Below are positions 42,109-50,663 of a stretch of DNA of 64,000 nucleotides, piece by piece. Within the stretch, counting starts at the first letter, position 1. The number at the start of each line of letters is the position of its first letter. Below the pieces are notes generated by a model. It saw only the letters and a list, made by a program, of their open reading frames with translations. It was not told where the DNA came from and did no database searches. The position numbers were made by a program, and so were the translations under genes. Location: assembly GCA_964368445.1 (NCBI GenBank), contig CAYJAY010000001.1, forward strand, positions 62,001 to 126,000. The letters are read 5' to 3'. This DNA comes from CAYJAY01 sp964368445. GTDB taxonomy: Bacteria > Bacillota > Clostridia > Oscillospirales > Ruminococcaceae.

Positions 42109-42144
42109 GAGCGGACAGATTTTTTTAAATCTGTCCGCTTTATG
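42109..42144. terminator. Terminator-like hairpin
   Basis: GCGGACAGATTT pairs with AAATCTGTCCGC around four T, followed by TTTATG. Confidence 0.65.
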
Positions 42145-42278
42145 TTTTAACAAAAAAACCGTAATTAAATCAAAATAACAAGGGGTTTGTAACGCTTTGT
42201 AAAACCTCAAAAAATACGTTTGCTAAAACTCTTTAAACTTGTCACAGTTTCGGTGTGCCAAACTTGAAGTTCAATTTC

Positions 42279-42307
42279 TTGATATTGGCTGTTTGCGGTG
42301 TTATACT
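42279..42307 (+). promoter_or_regulatory. Promoter of the hexitol PTS operon
   Basis: TTGATA (42279-42284), 17-bp spacer, TATACT (42302-42307), 65 bp before the start codon. Confidence 0.7.
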
Positions 42308-42371
42308 TCAGTCAACGGATATGTTGGCGCGCATACATATCGAAAAAAGATAATTTTGGAGTTTATGACTT

Positions 42372-43766
42372 ATGAAACAAAAAGTGCAATTATTCGGACG
42401 TTTTCTAAGCGGCATGGTTATGCCGAACATCGGAGCATTTATAGCGTGGGGAATTATAACGGCTCTTTTCATCCCAGATGGTTGGTGGCCCAATGAAAGC
42501 ATGGCGGCGCTTGTCTCCCCAATGCTTACATATCTTCTTCCGCTTTTGATAGCGTACACCGGCGGTAAAGCAATAAGCGACACACGAGGCGGCGTCGTTG
42601 CGGCGATAGCAACGTTTGGCGTCATCGCCGGAACATCGATACCAATGTTGCTCGGAGCTATGATAGTAGGACCTTTGAGCGGTATTATAATTAAGAAATT
42701 TGACCAAGCAACCCAAAGCAAAATCCCGGCAGGGTTCGAGATGCTTGTTAACAACTTTTCCGCCGGAATAATCGGCGTTATCCTTCTTGTTATCGGCTAC
42801 TACGGAATGGGTCCCCTCGTTGCGGCGGGAACCGAAGCTCTTGGCGCAGGGGTTGCGTGGCTTGTTGAATACGGCCTTCTTCCTTTAACTGCTATATTTG
42901 TTGAACCGGCAAAAGTTCTATTCCTTAACAACGCAATCAACCACGGCGTGTTTACCCCGCTTGGCGCAGAACAGGTTGCTGAGCTTGGAAAATCGGTGTT
43001 CTACATGATCGAATCAAACCCGGGACCCGGTCTTGGACTTCTCGTAGCATTTATGGTTGCCGGAAAAGGAAGCGCACGAAGCAGTGCTTCGGGAGCGGCG
43101 TTTATCCACTTTGTCGGCGGTATACATGAACTATATTTCCCGTACGTTTTGATGAAACCAATAACAATTTTGGGACTAATTGCGGGCGGTGCGACAGGAA
43201 CATTTATCTTCTCAACGTTTGGCGGCGGCTTGACGGGCGCTGCGTCTCCGGGAAGCATCATTGCTCAAATGCTTATGACACCATACGGATCTTATCTGCC
43301 GAATATAGCTGGCATAACGCTTTCCGCTGTTGTAACATTTTTAATCTCGGTTGTTTTGTTGAAAAACAGCAATAAAGGCGAAGACGACCTTGAAGCGGCT
43401 CAACAAAAGATTAAAGATATGAAAGCCGAATCTAAAGGACAAAGCGTTCAATCGACAGAAACCACAAACAGCTTTGCAGATGTTTCGCTCATAATCTTCG
43501 CTTGCGACGCCGGAATGGGAAGCAGCGCTATGGGTGCTACGAAACTTCGCAAAAAGATTAAAGACAGCGGAATCGAGGGTATAACGGTTAAACATTCCCC
43601 CGTCAGCGACATTCCAAAAGAAGCACAGATAATCGTGACACATGTACAACTACAAGAAAGAGCGAAAAGCTCCAATCCCGATGCACATCTTGTGACGATA
43701 ACCGACTTTTTGTCGGCACCGGAATACGACGAACTTTTGGCAAAATTAAAACAAGACAAAGCTTAA
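42372..43766 (+). CDS. mtlA: PTS hexitol (mannitol-type) transporter EIICB
   Basis: 464-aa permease/phosphotransferase. EIIC (1-335) has MVMPNIGAFIAWGIITALF, GGIHELYFPYVLMKP (249-263) typical of MtlA. EIIB (about 370-464) has the phosphorylated Cys 378 in IIFACDAGMGSSAMGA. EIIA is not fused but encoded by the mtlF-like gene in the same operon. Imports and phosphorylates a hexitol, most likely mannitol, giving the 1-phosphate. Confidence 0.9.
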   Translation: MKQKVQLFGRFLSGMVMPNIGAFIAWGIITALFIPDGWWPNESMAALVSPMLTYLLPLLIAYTGGKAISDTRGGVVAAIATFGVIAGTSIPMLLGAMIVGPLSGIIIKKFDQATQSKIPAGFEMLVNNFSAGIIGVILLVIGYYGMGPLVAAGTEALGAGVAWLVEYGLLPLTAIFVEPAKVLFLNNAINHGVFTPLGAEQVAELGKSVFYMIESNPGPGLGLLVAFMVAGKGSARSSASGAAFIHFVGGIHELYFPYVLMKPITILGLIAGGATGTFIFSTFGGGLTGAASPGSIIAQMLMTPYGSYLPNIAGITLSAVVTFLISVVLLKNSNKGEDDLEAAQQKIKDMKAESKGQSVQSTETTNSFADVSLIIFACDAGMGSSAMGATKLRKKIKDSGIEGITVKHSPVSDIPKEAQIIVTHVQLQERAKSSNPDAHLVTITDFLSAPEYDELLAKLKQDKA

Positions 43767-43793
43767 AAAAAATTTTAAAAGGTTGAAATAAAT

Positions 43794-44051
43794 ATGAAAG
43801 AAATTAAATATACAATAGTAGATGAACACGGTATCCACGCACGACCAGCCGGAGAACTTGTTAAACTTATACAGACTTTTAAATGTGATGTAACGATTAA
43901 AAAAGGTGAAAAGAGTGCAAGCGGAAGAAAGTTGTTCGCGCTTATGGGGCTAGCGGTTAAAAAAGGCGACGAGATAACGTTGACGTTTGACGGCGAAGAT
44001 GGGGACGCGGCGGCGCAAGCGGTTGAACAGTTTTTAAGTAGCAACCTTTAA
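43794..44051 (+). CDS. ptsH: HPr phosphocarrier with active His15 but no regulatory Ser46
   Basis: 85-aa HPr: DEHGIHARPAGELV gives the active His 15 and Arg 17. At the regulatory site the helix reads GRKLFALMGLAV, so residue 46 is Lys instead of Ser. It should take part in transport but not in HPrK/CcpA control. It is encoded in the hexitol operon between EIICB and the activator, suggesting a dedicated carrier. Confidence 0.92.
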   Translation: MKEIKYTIVDEHGIHARPAGELVKLIQTFKCDVTIKKGEKSASGRKLFALMGLAVKKGDEITLTFDGEDGDAAAQAVEQFLSSNL

Positions 44052-44081
44052 TTTAAAACGCTAAGTTGAGAAAGGGGAATT

Positions 44082-46112
44082 ATGTATACGATACCACAGC
44101 GACTTGGAAAGATATTCACTGTGTTGCTTGAAAGAACAGGTCCCGTGAGTATCAAGGACATTGCCTCTTTTCTCGGCGTTAGCCGAAGAACTGTTTTTAG
44201 AGAACTTGAAAGTGCATCTGTTGTACTGAAAAAGTTTAATATCTCAATTGAAACGACGGTTGGCGAGGGGCTTTATCTCTCGGGCGAACAAACAGATATA
44301 GAGCGACTTAAAGAGGTTGTTGAAAAGCAAAGCGACGACGTTTCAAACGACAAGGACAACAGAAGAATTGCGTTGGCTCTTCTCATACTTGGGAGCACAG
44401 AGTGGCAAAAATTATATTTTTTTTCAAGCACCCTCAAGGTGAGCGAGGCTACCGTAAGCCTCGATATGGATATACTGGAAAGCGAATTAAAAAGCTATAA
44501 TATACAACTTTTGCGAAAAAAAGGCATGGGGGTTTTTGTTAACGGAACCGAGCTTAACATTAGAATTGCGTATGTAAACTATCTTTTGAAAGATCAAAAA
44601 GGTTTTGGTGTGGCAACGTCGTTCGACGACATGTTGTCCCCCGATATAATAGCCGGAGTTGAAAAGATTATCTCGGAACAATCGGTTTTTCTTAACTGGA
44701 TGACAAAAGACGCGGTTTTGATTTTATCCTATCGTTTGGCTGTTCAGATATCGCGGCTTAAAAACGGATTGACTTTGGGAGCGGGCGAGGTTCAAAAACA
44801 AAAAACTCTCTATACAGAGGTTGCAAAAAATCTTGCGTTGGAACTAAGCTATACATTTAATGTAGAGATAGAACACCAAGAACTTGATTACATAGTTGAA
44901 GTTTTACGTGCCGCAAGGACAAAAACAAAAAGCGAATTTTACGAAGACGAAAGCTTATCTTTTGCGAGGGCACAAAGTCTTGCGTATAGAATGATCGAAC
45001 GGTTTGACAGCCGACTTGCTCCTACCCTTAAAACAAACGAACATCTCGTTCGAGGGTTAAGCGTTCATCTGTGGTCGGCTATTGTTCGAATAGAGAACGG
45101 ATACAGAATTAAAGACCCATTAAGCGGACAGGTAAAGACAGAGTACCCCGACATATATAGAAGTACCGAAAACGCCTGTACCGTGTTAAGCGAACAGCTT
45201 GAAAAACCTATTCCGGAAGAAGAGATAGCGTGTGTTGCAACACATTTTGGCGCGGCAGTTCTCGAGATTGGACAAAACCGACCCAAAAGGCGACTTAAAG
45301 TTGGAATTATCTGTCTTGGCGGAATTGGAGTTTCGTATATGATGGCGGGGCAGGTTAAAAAGTTTTTTGAAAAGGAAGTTATAACCGAGATAGGGGAGCT
45401 TAACCAGCCACACAGCTTCAAAGATTGTGACTTTTTAATCGCGACAACCGCAATACCGGACACCGATAAACCGGTTGTAGTAGCCCATCCGCTTCTTACC
45501 GACACGGAAAAAAGAGAGATTCAAAACACTATAGACAAGATTTCAGAGAATAGTTACAAAGCGGTTAAACAAGAAAAGACAAAATCATTTAAAGAAAACG
45601 TTAACGCCGCACTTGTACATCTTAAGAACATTAATGATATACTTGAAAATTTCGAGACGGTTGAGATCCAACCCGATATGACGGTGGACGAGCTTTCGAA
45701 ATTTGTTGGATATCGCTTTTCAAATAGTCTACAAGAGGGCGAAGTTATATTTAATAATCTTAAACAACGCGAACAAATGTCGTCGCAACTTATAGAACCT
45801 CTTGAGATAGTGTTGCTACATTGTTGTACATCTGCAATAAAAAGTCCAATTATTGCGGTTTTACATCCAAAAGAAGGATATATAGTAAACGAAAGCAAAG
45901 AAAAGGCAAAAAGCTGTTTTTTAATTCTTCTGCCGCAAAATTCTTCGCCAAAACTTAAAGAGGCGATAGGTTCGATAAGCGGAGCTTTTGTAGAGGACGA
46001 GGAGTTTTTGACAGCCGTCGTAAACGGCGAAAGCCAAAAGGTTTTAAACACGATTGAATACCTACTTTCAGTTCGACTTTCGGAATATCTTACCGACATT
46101 CTCGGAGAATAG
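44082..46112 (+). CDS. mtlR: PRD-containing activator, MtlR/BglG type
   Basis: 676 aa. N-terminal helix-turn-helix regions (VSIKDIASFLGVSRRTVFREL, and LKVSEATVSLDMDILE), two PTS regulation domains (about 185-400), an EIIB-like domain with Cys in VGIICLGGIGVSYMMAG (about 408-490) and an EIIA-like C-terminal domain (about 530-670). As in MtlR, phosphorylation by HPr and EII should set activity to the substrate supply. It likely activates its own operon. Confidence 0.85.
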   Translation: MYTIPQRLGKIFTVLLERTGPVSIKDIASFLGVSRRTVFRELESASVVLKKFNISIETTVGEGLYLSGEQTDIERLKEVVEKQSDDVSNDKDNRRIALALLILGSTEWQKLYFFSSTLKVSEATVSLDMDILESELKSYNIQLLRKKGMGVFVNGTELNIRIAYVNYLLKDQKGFGVATSFDDMLSPDIIAGVEKIISEQSVFLNWMTKDAVLILSYRLAVQISRLKNGLTLGAGEVQKQKTLYTEVAKNLALELSYTFNVEIEHQELDYIVEVLRAARTKTKSEFYEDESLSFARAQSLAYRMIERFDSRLAPTLKTNEHLVRGLSVHLWSAIVRIENGYRIKDPLSGQVKTEYPDIYRSTENACTVLSEQLEKPIPEEEIACVATHFGAAVLEIGQNRPKRRLKVGIICLGGIGVSYMMAGQVKKFFEKEVITEIGELNQPHSFKDCDFLIATTAIPDTDKPVVVAHPLLTDTEKREIQNTIDKISENSYKAVKQEKTKSFKENVNAALVHLKNINDILENFETVEIQPDMTVDELSKFVGYRFSNSLQEGEVIFNNLKQREQMSSQLIEPLEIVLLHCCTSAIKSPIIAVLHPKEGYIVNESKEKAKSCFLILLPQNSSPKLKEAIGSISGAFVEDEEFLTAVVNGESQKVLNTIEYLLSVRLSEYLTDILGE

Positions 46113-46151
46113 GTATAAGGCCAAACAACAAAAGATATAAGGAGTTATGTT

Positions 46152-46577
46152 ATGTTAAACAAAGATCAAATAGTATTAAACCAAACACCTATCGATAAAG
46201 ACAGCGTTATCAAAAGATGTGGAGAACTTCTCGAACAAGGCGGTTATGTAACAAAAGAGTATACCGAAGGAATGCTTAAAAGAGACAAAAGTTTTTCAAC
46301 AGCGATTGGAAATTTGATAGCGATTCCCCACGGCGAAAAAGACTATGCCGAATATATCAAAAAGACGGGGCTTTGTGTTTTAACCTATCCCGACGGCATA
46401 GATTGGGAGGGGACAACGGTTAAACTTGTAATCGGAATAGCGGCGCTTGGCGAACAACATCTTGATATTTTAGAAAACATTGTCGAGGCTCTCGAGGATG
46501 AAGAAGCGGTTGAACAACTTGTTAACGCGTCTGATGCCGACAAAATAATGGCGGTTTTCACAGGTGAAAACAAATGA
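46152..46577 (+). CDS. mtlF: PTS hexitol EIIA component
   Basis: 141-aa EIIA of the fructose-mannitol family: active His in IGNLIAIPHGEKDY (about residue 62) and VVQLVIGIAA-like VKLVIGIAALGEQHLDIL. Passes phosphate from HPr to MtlA. Its TGA overlaps the ATG of the next gene (four bases), so expression is coupled. Confidence 0.92.
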   Translation: MLNKDQIVLNQTPIDKDSVIKRCGELLEQGGYVTKEYTEGMLKRDKSFSTAIGNLIAIPHGEKDYAEYIKKTGLCVLTYPDGIDWEGTTVKLVIGIAALGEQHLDILENIVEALEDEEAVEQLVNASDADKIMAVFTGENK

Positions 46578-47506
46578 TTATCACGGTTACTTTAAACCCT
46601 GCTCTCGATAAAACGGTTACGGTCGAAACTCTTAAACCGGGAGGGTTAAACCGTATAACCTCTACGACGGTGGATGCCGGAGGAAAAGGGATTAACGTTT
46701 CCAAAATGTCAAAAGTTCTAGGGATTGAAACGTTGGCTACCGGCTTTTGCGGAGGAAACGGCGGACGAGAACTTATTTCAAAACTTGACGATCTTAATAT
46801 TAAACATGATTTTGTAATGGTTCAAAGCAACACGAGAACCAACACAAAGGTCTTGGACAAAAATTTTGGGATAACGGAACTTAACGAACAGGGAGTTGTT
46901 GTGACAAAACAAGAACAGCAACAGCTTGTCGAAAAACTTTTGTCGTTTGCAAAGAGCGATACGATATTTGTTTTGTCGGGAAGCACCCATGCAAACGCAC
47001 CACAAGATTTCTATAAACAACTTATAAGAGAATTAAAAAATAAAGGGTCGTTTGTGCTTTTTGACGCCGACGGAGAACAGTTTAAACAAGCGTTGTTAGA
47101 AAATCCAAACTTTATTAAACCAAACGACCAAGAACTTATTGGTTTTTGCAACAAAAAAGATATGACAAAACAAGAGATGTACACTGTTTGCAGACAGTTT
47201 ATAAATGACGGTGTCGAGTTTGTCGTTTTGTCACAAGGTAGCGACGGAGCCGCTTTTATAACAAAAAATGAAGCGTACTACGCGCCGCCTATAAACGTTG
47301 AAGTTGCGTCAACCGTCGGAGCGGGAGACAGCATGGTTGCGGCGGTGGCGTGTGCAAAACAGCTGGGGCTTTCGCTTGAACAGACTTCAAAACTCGCAAT
47401 GGCATGTAGCGCGGGAGCGGTTACGACAAGCGGAACTAACCCGCCGACCAAAGAGCTAGTTGAACAACTTAAACAAAGCGTCATACTTGAAGCTATTACA
47501 TTTTAG
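46574..47506 (+). CDS. fruK: 1-phosphofructokinase-type PfkB kinase
   Basis: 310-aa kinase: MIITVTLNPALDKTV start, DAGGKGINVSKMSKVLG, TGFCGGNGGRELI, SGSTHANAPQDFY, FIKPNDQEL and catalytic Asp in STVGAGDSMVAAVA. This is the FruK/LacC subfamily, which phosphorylates ketose-phosphates. Overlap with the EIIA gene places it in the hexitol pathway, where fructose-1-P (or sorbose-1-P-like ketose) would be its substrate. Confidence 0.82.
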   Translation: MIITVTLNPALDKTVTVETLKPGGLNRITSTTVDAGGKGINVSKMSKVLGIETLATGFCGGNGGRELISKLDDLNIKHDFVMVQSNTRTNTKVLDKNFGITELNEQGVVVTKQEQQQLVEKLLSFAKSDTIFVLSGSTHANAPQDFYKQLIRELKNKGSFVLFDADGEQFKQALLENPNFIKPNDQELIGFCNKKDMTKQEMYTVCRQFINDGVEFVVLSQGSDGAAFITKNEAYYAPPINVEVASTVGAGDSMVAAVACAKQLGLSLEQTSKLAMACSAGAVTTSGTNPPTKELVEQLKQSVILEAITF

Positions 47507-47530
47507 TTTACGGAAGGAATTACTTTAGAT

Positions 47531-48793
47531 ATGAAAACAAGAGCGATAAGAATGTACGGAGCGGACGACCTTAGGGTTGAAGAATTTGAACTTCCCGCAA
47601 TTAAATCGGACGAAATATTAGTTAAGATTATTACGGACAGCGTTTGTATGTCGACACATAAACTTTTAAAACAGGGGAAACAACATAAACGTTGCCCCCA
47701 AAATGTTGATACAAACCCGATTATTATCGGACATGAATTTTCGGGCGAGATAGTCGAGGTTGGCGAGAAATGGTCGAACGAATTTAAACCCGGAGAAAGA
47801 TTTTCTCTTCAACCGGCGCTTAACTACAAAGGAAGCCTCGCATCCCCCGGTTATTCATATGAATTTGTTGGCGGCGCGGCTACGTATGCGATAATTCCAC
47901 AAGAGGTTATGGAGCTTGGCTGTTTGCTACACTACGACGGAGAGGGTTATTTTAACGCTTCGCTCGGTGAACCTATGAGTTGCATAATCGGCGGATATAA
48001 CATAATGTATCACACAAACAAGGTTAATTATGACCATTCCAAAGGGATTAAAGAGGGCGGAAATGTTTTGATACTTGGCGGTTGTGGACCTATGGGACTT
48101 GGAGCAATCGAATATCCAATAGTTGCTGGAAACAGGCCAAAACGAATCGTCGTGACCGACGTTGATAACGGTAGAATTGAACGCGCAAAACAACTTATAT
48201 CCCCGGAATTTGCAAAACAAAATGGCGTCGAACTTTATTATATAAATCCCAACGATGTAGACGATCCATATAAACACCTGTTGGATATATCGGAAGGCAA
48301 CGGATACGACGATGTTTTTGTATATGCTCCGATAAAACCGCTTGCGGAACTTGGCGATAAACTTATGGCTTTTGACGGTTGTTTAAACTTTTTCGCAGGT
48401 CCTACAAACAGCGACTTTACAGCCGAGATAAATCTATACAACGTTCATTATATCTCGACCCACATTTTAGGAAGCACAGGCGGAAACACAGATGACCTTA
48501 AAGAGGCGCTTGAACTTTCGTCTAAAGGAAAAATACGTCCATCGGTTATGGTAAGCCATATATGCGGTCTGTCCGAGATAGTAAACGTAACGGCTTGTTT
48601 GCCCGAAATCAAGGCAGGAAAAATTTTGGGATATACCCAGTTTGACATGCCGCTTGTAGCCCTTTCGGACTTTGAGCAACTTGGCAAAACAGATCCGCTT
48701 TTCGCAAAACTCGATGAAAGCGTAAAAAAACATGACGGTCTTTGGAACGCCGAAGCCGAAACAATACTACTTCAACATTTTGAAGCTAAGTAG
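47531..48793 (+). CDS. L-sorbose-1-phosphate reductase-like zinc-dependent hexitol-phosphate dehydrogenase
   Basis: 420-aa medium-chain dehydrogenase of the SorE type, longer than ordinary alcohol dehydrogenases (about 350 aa). Seen: LRVEEFELPAIKSDEILVKI, the Cys in DSVCMSTHK, IIGHEFSGEIVEVG, GEPMSC, the cofactor fold LILGGCGPMGLGAIEYPIV with acidic VVTDVD, and the family C-terminus. SorE reduces the C2 keto group next to the phosphorylated C1. In the reverse direction here it could oxidise mannitol-1-P to fructose-1-P or glucitol-6-P to sorbose-1-P. It appears to take the place of MtlD. Confidence 0.75.
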   Translation: MKTRAIRMYGADDLRVEEFELPAIKSDEILVKIITDSVCMSTHKLLKQGKQHKRCPQNVDTNPIIIGHEFSGEIVEVGEKWSNEFKPGERFSLQPALNYKGSLASPGYSYEFVGGAATYAIIPQEVMELGCLLHYDGEGYFNASLGEPMSCIIGGYNIMYHTNKVNYDHSKGIKEGGNVLILGGCGPMGLGAIEYPIVAGNRPKRIVVTDVDNGRIERAKQLISPEFAKQNGVELYYINPNDVDDPYKHLLDISEGNGYDDVFVYAPIKPLAELGDKLMAFDGCLNFFAGPTNSDFTAEINLYNVHYISTHILGSTGGNTDDLKEALELSSKGKIRPSVMVSHICGLSEIVNVTACLPEIKAGKILGYTQFDMPLVALSDFEQLGKTDPLFAKLDESVKKHDGLWNAEAETILLQHFEAK

Positions 48794-48816
48794 AAATTAG
48801 GAAGGAAACAAGTTGT

Positions 48817-50436
48817 ATGTTAACTTTAAAAGGTATAGGGGTGTCTTCCGGTGTTGCCATAGCAAAGATACATTTTCCAAAAGAAAGGGTTATCGATGTG
48901 CCACTTGAGCACACCGACGACACCGAAACCGAGATTAAGCGTTTTGAAAGCAGTCGCGCAATGGCGGTTACCCAACTAGGCGAACTTGCGGTTGTTACGG
49001 CAAACTCGCTTGGAAAACAAAACTCGTTGTTGTTTGAGATTCATCAAATGATGCTTGAAGATCTCGATTATTGCGACACGGTCAAAGAGATTATTGTAAA
49101 CAAAAAAATTACCGCAGAATGCGCGGTTAGCGAGACGGCAAAACAGTTTGCCGAGATGTTCTCTAATATGGAGGACGAATACATGCGCGAGCGCGCGGCA
49201 GACGTTAAAGACGTTTCGATAAGAGTTATCGAGATATTAACCGGCAAACAAACTCCTCAAGAGCATGTGACAGAATCGTTTATCTACGCAGGCCTAGATT
49301 TCACACCAAGCGAAACGGCACAGTTCGACCGCGCAAAAACTCTAGCGCTTGTAACAAGCTATGGGAGCAAAAATTCCCACACAGCAATCTTTGCAAGAAC
49401 GCTTGGGATTCCGGCAGTAATTGGGCTTAAAGACGACCTTACAAGGGAACTTGACGGAAAGTTAATAATTCTTGACGGGGACACAGGGGACGTGTTTATC
49501 GAGCCGGACGAGCAAACGCTTTTGTCATATAAAGCAAAACAAAAGGAACAACAAGACGTTACAACGATGTTGGGTAGATTTAAAGGAAAGAAAACCGCAA
49601 CAAAATCAGGAAAACTTATCAAACTTTTTGCTAACATAGGTTCGCCAAACGATGTCGAGGCGGTTCTTGAAAACGACGCGGAAGGAATTGGCCTTTTCAG
49701 GAGCGAGTTTTTGTATCTTGAAAGCGAGGATTATCCAACCGAAGAACAACAGTACCGAGCATATAAAAAAGTGGCGGAAAAGATGGAAGGTCGACCGGTA
49801 ATTATAAGAACCCTCGATATCGGAGCAGACAAACAAGCAAGTTACTTTAAACTTCCCCACGAAGAAAATCCGGCAATGGGTATGCGCGCTATAAGAATTT
49901 GTTTGACAAGACCTGAGGTGTTTAAAACACAATTAAGGGCTCTTTATCGGGCATCTATTCACGGCGAGATAAGCATAATGTTGCCTATGATAACATCTGT
50001 TTCAGAGGTTATCAAAGCAAAAGAGATAATAAAAGAAGTAAAGGCGGAACTTTTAAGCGAAGGCCACAAGATAAGCGAATATCTTTCGGTTGGGATAATG
50101 ATCGAAACCCCTGCCGCCGCCGTCATAAGCGACCTTTTAGCAAAAGAGGTAGACTTTTTCAGCATAGGCACAAACGACCTTATCCAGTACACTCTGGCAA
50201 CCGACAGGCAAAACGAAAGCATCTCATGTTTTTGTGACGACCATCACGAGGCGGTTAAACGCCTTATCGAGATGACATGTAAAAATGCACATAAACACGG
50301 AATTTGGGTCGGGGTTTGCGGAGAACTTGCCGCAGACAAAGAGATGACAGAATTTTTTGTAAAAGCAGATGTGGACGAGCTTTCGGTTTCCCCGTCCGCG
50401 ATACTTCCGTTAAGGGAACGTTTAAGCAGAATTTAA
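48817..50436 (+). CDS. ptsI: PTS Enzyme I
   Basis: 539-aa PEP-protein phosphotransferase: N-terminal domain with active His 188 in GSKNSHTAIFAR, and PEP-binding TIM barrel with GIGLFRSEFLYL, RTLDIGADKQ, MGMRAIRI and the C-terminal active Cys in WVGVCGELA. Some Enzymes I are longer; this is within range. Ends the hexitol operon, so the whole phosphorelay is encoded in one unit. Confidence 0.96.
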   Translation: MLTLKGIGVSSGVAIAKIHFPKERVIDVPLEHTDDTETEIKRFESSRAMAVTQLGELAVVTANSLGKQNSLLFEIHQMMLEDLDYCDTVKEIIVNKKITAECAVSETAKQFAEMFSNMEDEYMRERAADVKDVSIRVIEILTGKQTPQEHVTESFIYAGLDFTPSETAQFDRAKTLALVTSYGSKNSHTAIFARTLGIPAVIGLKDDLTRELDGKLIILDGDTGDVFIEPDEQTLLSYKAKQKEQQDVTTMLGRFKGKKTATKSGKLIKLFANIGSPNDVEAVLENDAEGIGLFRSEFLYLESEDYPTEEQQYRAYKKVAEKMEGRPVIIRTLDIGADKQASYFKLPHEENPAMGMRAIRICLTRPEVFKTQLRALYRASIHGEISIMLPMITSVSEVIKAKEIIKEVKAELLSEGHKISEYLSVGIMIETPAAAVISDLLAKEVDFFSIGTNDLIQYTLATDRQNESISCFCDDHHEAVKRLIEMTCKNAHKHGIWVGVCGELAADKEMTEFFVKADVDELSVSPSAILPLRERLSRI

Positions 50437-50465
50437 TTGTGTTACATATTTTAAAATTAAAAAAA

Positions 50466-50626
50466 GGTGCTGTGACGAAACGGAATAAAATTCGTTAAAT
50501 TGACCAATAAATGTAGGGGCGGTCCTGCGTGACCGCCCGAAACCTTGGATTTACCATTGATTTCGGGCGAACACATAGGTTCGCCCCTACAGATTTTGTG
50601 CATTATGACAATTTCGTCACAGCCCC
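50466..50626. repeat. Repeat element with GGTGCTGTGACGAAA ends (GTAGGGGCGG family), likely bidirectional terminator
   Basis: GTGCTGTGACGAAA at the left and TTTCGTCACAGCCCC at the right are inverted ends; inside, GTAGGGGCGG and GTTCGCCCCTAC face each other. A and T runs flank it between the convergent ptsI and dnaJ. The right end recurs, truncated, near 55925-55950. Confidence 0.65.
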
Positions 50627-50663
50627 TTTTTTGTCGATAAACAATATTTTAGGTGGTAACTTG

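Larger units (their letters stand above)
41794..42278. other. Intergenic repeat region between sulfur and hexitol operons
   Basis: About 480 bases without a supported gene. Contents: a palindrome CTCCGCCTTAAGGCGGAG (about 41795-41813) suited to end the sulfur operon, a MITE-like element (41847-42047), a short AACGG/CCGTT hairpin with T run, and a strong GCGGACAGATT-type terminator hairpin (42109-42144). Confidence 0.7.

Noticed and set aside
42239..42496. 85-codon plus frame overlapping the start of the EIICB gene
   Set aside because: It runs over the promoter (-35 at 42279, -10 at 42302) and out of frame into mtlA, without a ribosome site.
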